Source: Nanobdellota archaeon (GTDB taxonomy: Archaea; Aenigmatarchaeota; Aenigmatarchaeia; QMZP01). From it: DNA of 7,304 nt. The notes beneath the pieces are model-generated. The model was given only the letters and a program-made list of their open reading frames with translations, ran no database searches and was not told where the DNA came from. Shown in pieces: positions 4,385 through 7,304 of the stretch; position 1 is the stretch's first letter, and each line of letters starts with the position of its first letter. The stretch lies in assembly GCA_018818465.1 (NCBI GenBank), contig JAHIRU010000070.1, positions 1 to 7,304 on the forward strand, written 5' to 3'. Position numbers and translations under genes: made by a program.

Positions 4385-6571
4385 ATGGTATCAGAGGCTG
4401 TGCAAAAGGTTCTAGAATTGTCTGGTTTTGATAGCCTCAACCCTGTTCAAAAACAGGCTGTTGATAGCGGTCTTCTAGAAGATGGGAACATGGTCATTGC
4501 TTCACCGACAGCGTCTGGCAAAACAATGATAGCAGAATTCGCTGCGCTGGATGCAATAAAGAAGAACAAAAAGGTCATATACATTGTTCCGCTGAAAGCA
4601 CTGGCTACAGAAAAATTCAATGAGTTCAAGGAAAAATATGAGCCTCTTGGTGTAAAGGTTGCTCTGAGCATCGGTGACCTTGATTCATCGGATCCTTGGC
4701 TCGCAAATTGCGATCTGATAATTGTTACATCAGAAAAGCTTGACTCTCTCATGCGGCATGGAATGCCATGGGCAGAGATGATAGGACTTATTGTCATAGA
4801 TGAAATACATCTGCTTGATTCCCCAAACCGCGGTCCGACATTGGAGATTGTCATGACTCGCTTGATGCAGATAGCAAACCCTAAGATTCTGGGGCTGTCT
4901 GCAACAATAAACAATTACAAAGAGCTTGCATCATGGCTCAATGCCAAAGCTGTCAAGTCAGACTATCGTCCTGTTGATCTTTACACTGGTGTGTGCTATG
5001 ATGGTGAAGTTTCCTTCCAGCCAAAACGAGAGCTGAAGCTAAAAGAAGGAACTTTGGAAGAACTTGTTGACGACACTCTTTCAAAAAATAAGCAGTCATT
5101 AGTTTTTGTTTCAACGCGCAGAAGTGCAGAATCTGTTGCAGAACGTTTGGGCAGAGGTCTGTCAAAAAAACTTTCTACAGAGGAAAAAGAAAAACTAAAA
5201 GAACTCTCAAAAAAGATTCTCAAGTCTGTGGATAATCCAACTAAGCAATGCAAGAGAATAGCAGACTGCATTGAAAACGGCACTGCTTTCCACCACGCGG
5301 GCCTCATTTCTAAGCAAAGAACTCTGATAGAAAACTCCTTCAGAGAGGGCTTGCTCAAGGTCATTACAGCCACACCTACCCTTAGCTTTGGCCTTAATCT
5401 GCCTGCGCATCGCGTCATAATAAGAGACCTTAAAAGGTTCAGTAGTTTCAGTGGTATGACCTACCTCCCTGCGTTAGAAATCATGCAAATGGCAGGTCGC
5501 GCAGGAAGACCGAAATATGATACCGAGGGAGAAGCCATCCTACTAGCCAAAAACAAGAACGAAGCGAACTATGCTTGGGACAACTACATCCTAGGAGACC
5601 CAGAAAATATCTATTCAAAGCTTGGCGTAGAGCCTGTACTAAGAACACATGTGTTAGCACTAATCTCATCAGGCATAACGCCAACAAAAACTGATCTTTT
5701 CAAATTCTTTTCAAAAACTTTCTATGCCCATCAAAAAGGAGGCATGAATGATATTCAATTAATTCTAGAAAGAGTTCTAACATCATTGCAACAATCAAAG
5801 TTCATTGTCATAGGAGATGGACAGATAGAAGAACAAGAAGAGCAAAGCGAATTCAAATCTGCTGCGCAAATGGTGTCAACAAACGGAGAAGAACTGAAGC
5901 CATCACGTATCGGCAAGCGCGTCTCTGAACTTTACATTGATCCATTATCAGCAAACCATTTAATAGAAAAATTACAGTACGCAGAAAGAAAGGGAACAAG
6001 CGCTTTTGGCATTCTACAGATGATATCAAATACAATAGAAATGAAGCCGCTTCTTTCAATAAGAAAGGGAGACATGGAATCAATAAATGAAATAGCTGTC
6101 AAGGAAGAGCATAATTTAACTGATAGAATGCCAACACCGTGGGACATAGAATATGACGATTTCATCCGCTCTATCAAGACAGCAGCAATGTTCAGCGGAT
6201 GGATAGACGAAGCAGGTGAAAATAAAATTCTTGAAGCTTTTGGAGTAACACCAGGTGAACTCCATGCACGTCTGTCAAACTCCGATTGGATACTCTACGC
6301 ATCGCAAGAGCTTGCATTACTTTTAGCTCTAAAAGATGTAATTAAAGATATAAAAAAACTTCGTATTCGCATAAAGAACGGAATAAAAGAAGAGCTTATA
6401 CCACTAGTCCGATTAAAGGGTATCGGCCGCACAAGAGCAAGAATCTTATTCAACTTCGGTATCACATCTATAGACAAGCTTCGCAAGTCGCCTAGCGAAC
6501 GGATTGCGAAATTAATTGGAGAAAAGACAGCGAAATCTATAAAAGAACAGTTGGGTGAAGAAATAATCTAA
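4385..6571 (+). CDS. hel308: Hel308 family ATP-dependent DNA helicase
   Basis: Superfamily 2, 3'-to-5' DNA helicase of the archaeal Hel308/Hjm family, related to eukaryotic HelQ and PolQ. It acts at stalled replication forks and in recombination repair. It has 728 residues, the normal length. Visible motifs in order are the Q-motif region FDSLNPVQKQA (15-25), Walker A ASPTASGKT (39-47), motif Ia VPLKALATEK (68-77), Ib TSEKLDSL, Walker B DEIH (139-142), motif III GLSAT (170-174), motif IV LVFVSTRRSAE, IVa FHHAGL, motif V TATPTLSFGLNLPAHRV and motif VI QMAGRAGRP (368-376). A winged-helix and ratchet-helix region follows, and a C-terminal helix-hairpin-helix (LKGIGRTRAR, about 677-686) characteristic of Hel308. 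ATG 4385 is chosen because the family N-terminus begins there; an earlier ATG at 4334 would overlap the acylphosphatase gene and add an unrelated hydrophobic stretch. All catalytic motifs are intact. It converges with the DUF2156 gene. Confidence 0.96.
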   Translation: MVSEAVQKVLELSGFDSLNPVQKQAVDSGLLEDGNMVIASPTASGKTMIAEFAALDAIKKNKKVIYIVPLKALATEKFNEFKEKYEPLGVKVALSIGDLDSSDPWLANCDLIIVTSEKLDSLMRHGMPWAEMIGLIVIDEIHLLDSPNRGPTLEIVMTRLMQIANPKILGLSATINNYKELASWLNAKAVKSDYRPVDLYTGVCYDGEVSFQPKRELKLKEGTLEELVDDTLSKNKQSLVFVSTRRSAESVAERLGRGLSKKLSTEEKEKLKELSKKILKSVDNPTKQCKRIADCIENGTAFHHAGLISKQRTLIENSFREGLLKVITATPTLSFGLNLPAHRVIIRDLKRFSSFSGMTYLPALEIMQMAGRAGRPKYDTEGEAILLAKNKNEANYAWDNYILGDPENIYSKLGVEPVLRTHVLALISSGITPTKTDLFKFFSKTFYAHQKGGMNDIQLILERVLTSLQQSKFIVIGDGQIEEQEEQSEFKSAAQMVSTNGEELKPSRIGKRVSELYIDPLSANHLIEKLQYAERKGTSAFGILQMISNTIEMKPLLSIRKGDMESINEIAVKEEHNLTDRMPTPWDIEYDDFIRSIKTAAMFSGWIDEAGENKILEAFGVTPGELHARLSNSDWILYASQELALLLALKDVIKDIKKLRIRIKNGIKEELIPLVRLKGIGRTRARILFNFGITSIDKLRKSPSERIAKLIGEKTAKSIKEQLGEEII

Positions 6572-6579
6572 TAAACATT
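6572..6579. other. 8-bp spacer between convergent stop codons
   Basis: Only 8 bp separate the hel308 stop (6569-6571) from the minus-strand stop at 6582-6580. The surrounding AT-rich sequence has short T runs on both strands but no clear hairpin. Transcripts of each gene therefore probably end within the 3' end of the other. Confidence 0.6.
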
Positions 6580-7304
6580 TTATTTGATATTCTTTACATT
6601 TTTAAGTTTAGACCATATGGTTTTTATACTAGTCAAAAACATATCGTTTATTCCTCCAGGATCATACGCTTTCAATATTGTAAAAATATATTTTGGTTTG
6701 AAGTTTGGCGGATAATAAGCCAGATATTTTGGTTCCCAAAAAGTTGGACCGAATTTTTGTTTGTAGTGATAAAGTGGTTTGAAATGGTAAAAATAATTCA
6801 GATTATTGTATGCAAATTTAAAAACCTGTCTGATAAATTGTCTTTTTTCTTTATCACTTGTTACGTCTGATAGTGGAGCAGATCCCAAACTTGCCAAAGA
6901 ACATCCATCCTCTTTAAGCATCTGGAAAGTTTCTGTTATAAGAAGTTCTGTGGTACCTTTTATGGTATTATTCTTCCTTCTCATTATGTCAAAATATATC
7001 CCCTTTCTGGCAAAGAATGGAACACATACCAAAAAAGCATCTATGTTTTTTTTCTTATTGAAAACAAAAAAATATTTTCTATCACCAGGTTCTTTGAATG
7101 AAGGACCTCCAACTAAAAAAGAAAATTCTCCTGTCTTTTTCTTCTTTAGCCATTTTTTAGATATATCTTCCACCTGCTTTTCCAATTTTTTGTTCCTTTT
7201 TTCTTTTGGTTTGTATTCTACTACACTAAGCCCATTCCTTTTTGCATAGCTTACATGATTCCTTAAAGTCATGAATGCAGAGCCGGATAAATTCCAAGAA
7301 GTTA
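6580..7304 (-). CDS. DUF2156 / MprF-like phosphatidylglycerol lysyltransferase-domain protein (5' end outside window)
   Basis: The last 240 residues of a GNAT-fold aminoacyl-transferase-like domain, of the kind that forms the C-terminal catalytic part of MprF/LPG synthases. Those enzymes move an amino acid from aminoacyl-tRNA to a membrane lipid. Diagnostic segments are LSGSAFMTLRNHVSYAKRNG near the window edge, FDIMRRKNNTIKGTTELLI (a GNAT-type core), LASLGSAPLSDV, and near the end FKPLYHYKQKFGPTFWEPKYLAY, matching the KEKFDPVWEPRYLAY-type signature. An ATG lies at 7272, but the frame stays open to the window edge and the ten residues before it (including WNLSG) fit the family, so the true start is further right. 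No transmembrane segment is visible in the part seen. The N-terminal half, and whether there is an MprF flippase domain, cannot be known here. The protein is rich in Lys. The fold call is good; the lipid, amino acid and even acyl-transfer role are uncertain. Confidence 0.8.
   Translation of the reverse strand, partial: TSWNLSGSAFMTLRNHVSYAKRNGLSVVEYKPKEKRNKKLEKQVEDISKKWLKKKKTGEFSFLVGGPSFKEPGDRKYFFVFNKKKNIDAFLVCVPFFARKGIYFDIMRRKNNTIKGTTELLITETFQMLKEDGCSLASLGSAPLSDVTSDKEKRQFIRQVFKFAYNNLNYFYHFKPLYHYKQKFGPTFWEPKYLAYYPPNFKPKYIFTILKAYDPGGINDMFLTSIKTIWSKLKNVKNIK

Noticed and set aside
4447..5418. Several minus-strand open frames across hel308
   Set aside because: They lie opposite conserved helicase motifs and resemble no family I know; they are antisense shadows.
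6806..7249. 147-codon plus-strand open frame rich in Phe, Leu and Ser
   Set aside because: It is the antisense shadow of the Lys-rich DUF2156 gene, whose protein shows clear family motifs.
6583..7272. Complete 230-residue protein starting at ATG 7272
   Set aside because: The frame is open to the window edge and the preceding residues (TSWNLSGSAF) fit the domain, so the gene is cut by the window.

Overview
The window most likely comes from an archaeon, probably of the DPANN type (Woesearchaeota- or Pacearchaeota-like). This is an inference. The archaeal evidence is a full-length Hel308 repair helicase, an alanine aminotransferase closely resembling the Pyrococcus type, a ThiI-like PP-loop protein with the archaeal CXXC motif, and TATA-like boxes about 25-28 bp upstream of apparently leaderless start codons. 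Mixed with these are genes of bacterial type: a leucyl-tRNA synthetase with the bacterial zinc-knuckle layout, a class I (bacterial/eukaryotic) glyceraldehyde-3-phosphate dehydrogenase, and an MprF/DUF2156-like aminoacyl-phospholipid synthase domain. Such mosaics are common in DPANN genomes, but a search would be needed to fix the lineage. Base composition is moderately AT-rich throughout.

Layout, left to right. The N-terminal third of leuS runs off the left edge on the minus strand. Upstream of it, also on minus, is an alanine aminotransferase whose stop codon sits inside a small terminator hairpin. A 73-bp divergent promoter region follows, apparently with one near-symmetrical TATA element serving both directions. 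On plus comes a short THUMP-less ThiI-like protein, then a 173-bp leader, then a divergent GAPDH with a clear Shine-Dalgarno. GAPDH ends at a UUCG-tetraloop terminator and converges on a minus-strand acylphosphatase. Acylphosphatase and hel308 diverge from a 33-bp spacer. hel308 runs plus to 6571 and converges, with 8 bp between stop codons, on a minus-strand DUF2156 gene that enters from the right edge.

These are mostly single-gene units, not one operon or pathway. The themes are translation and tRNA (leuS, ThiI-like), central carbon and nitrogen metabolism (GAPDH, alanine aminotransferase, acylphosphatase), DNA repair (Hel308) and possibly envelope modification (DUF2156). The acyl-phosphate product of GAPDH is a known acylphosphatase substrate, which makes that convergent pair suggestive. 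I found no CRISPR array, insertion sequence, tRNA, rRNA or defence cluster, and no clearly new multi-gene system. The most notable points are the cofactor-site substitutions in GAPDH, the THUMP-less ThiI and the DUF2156 protein.
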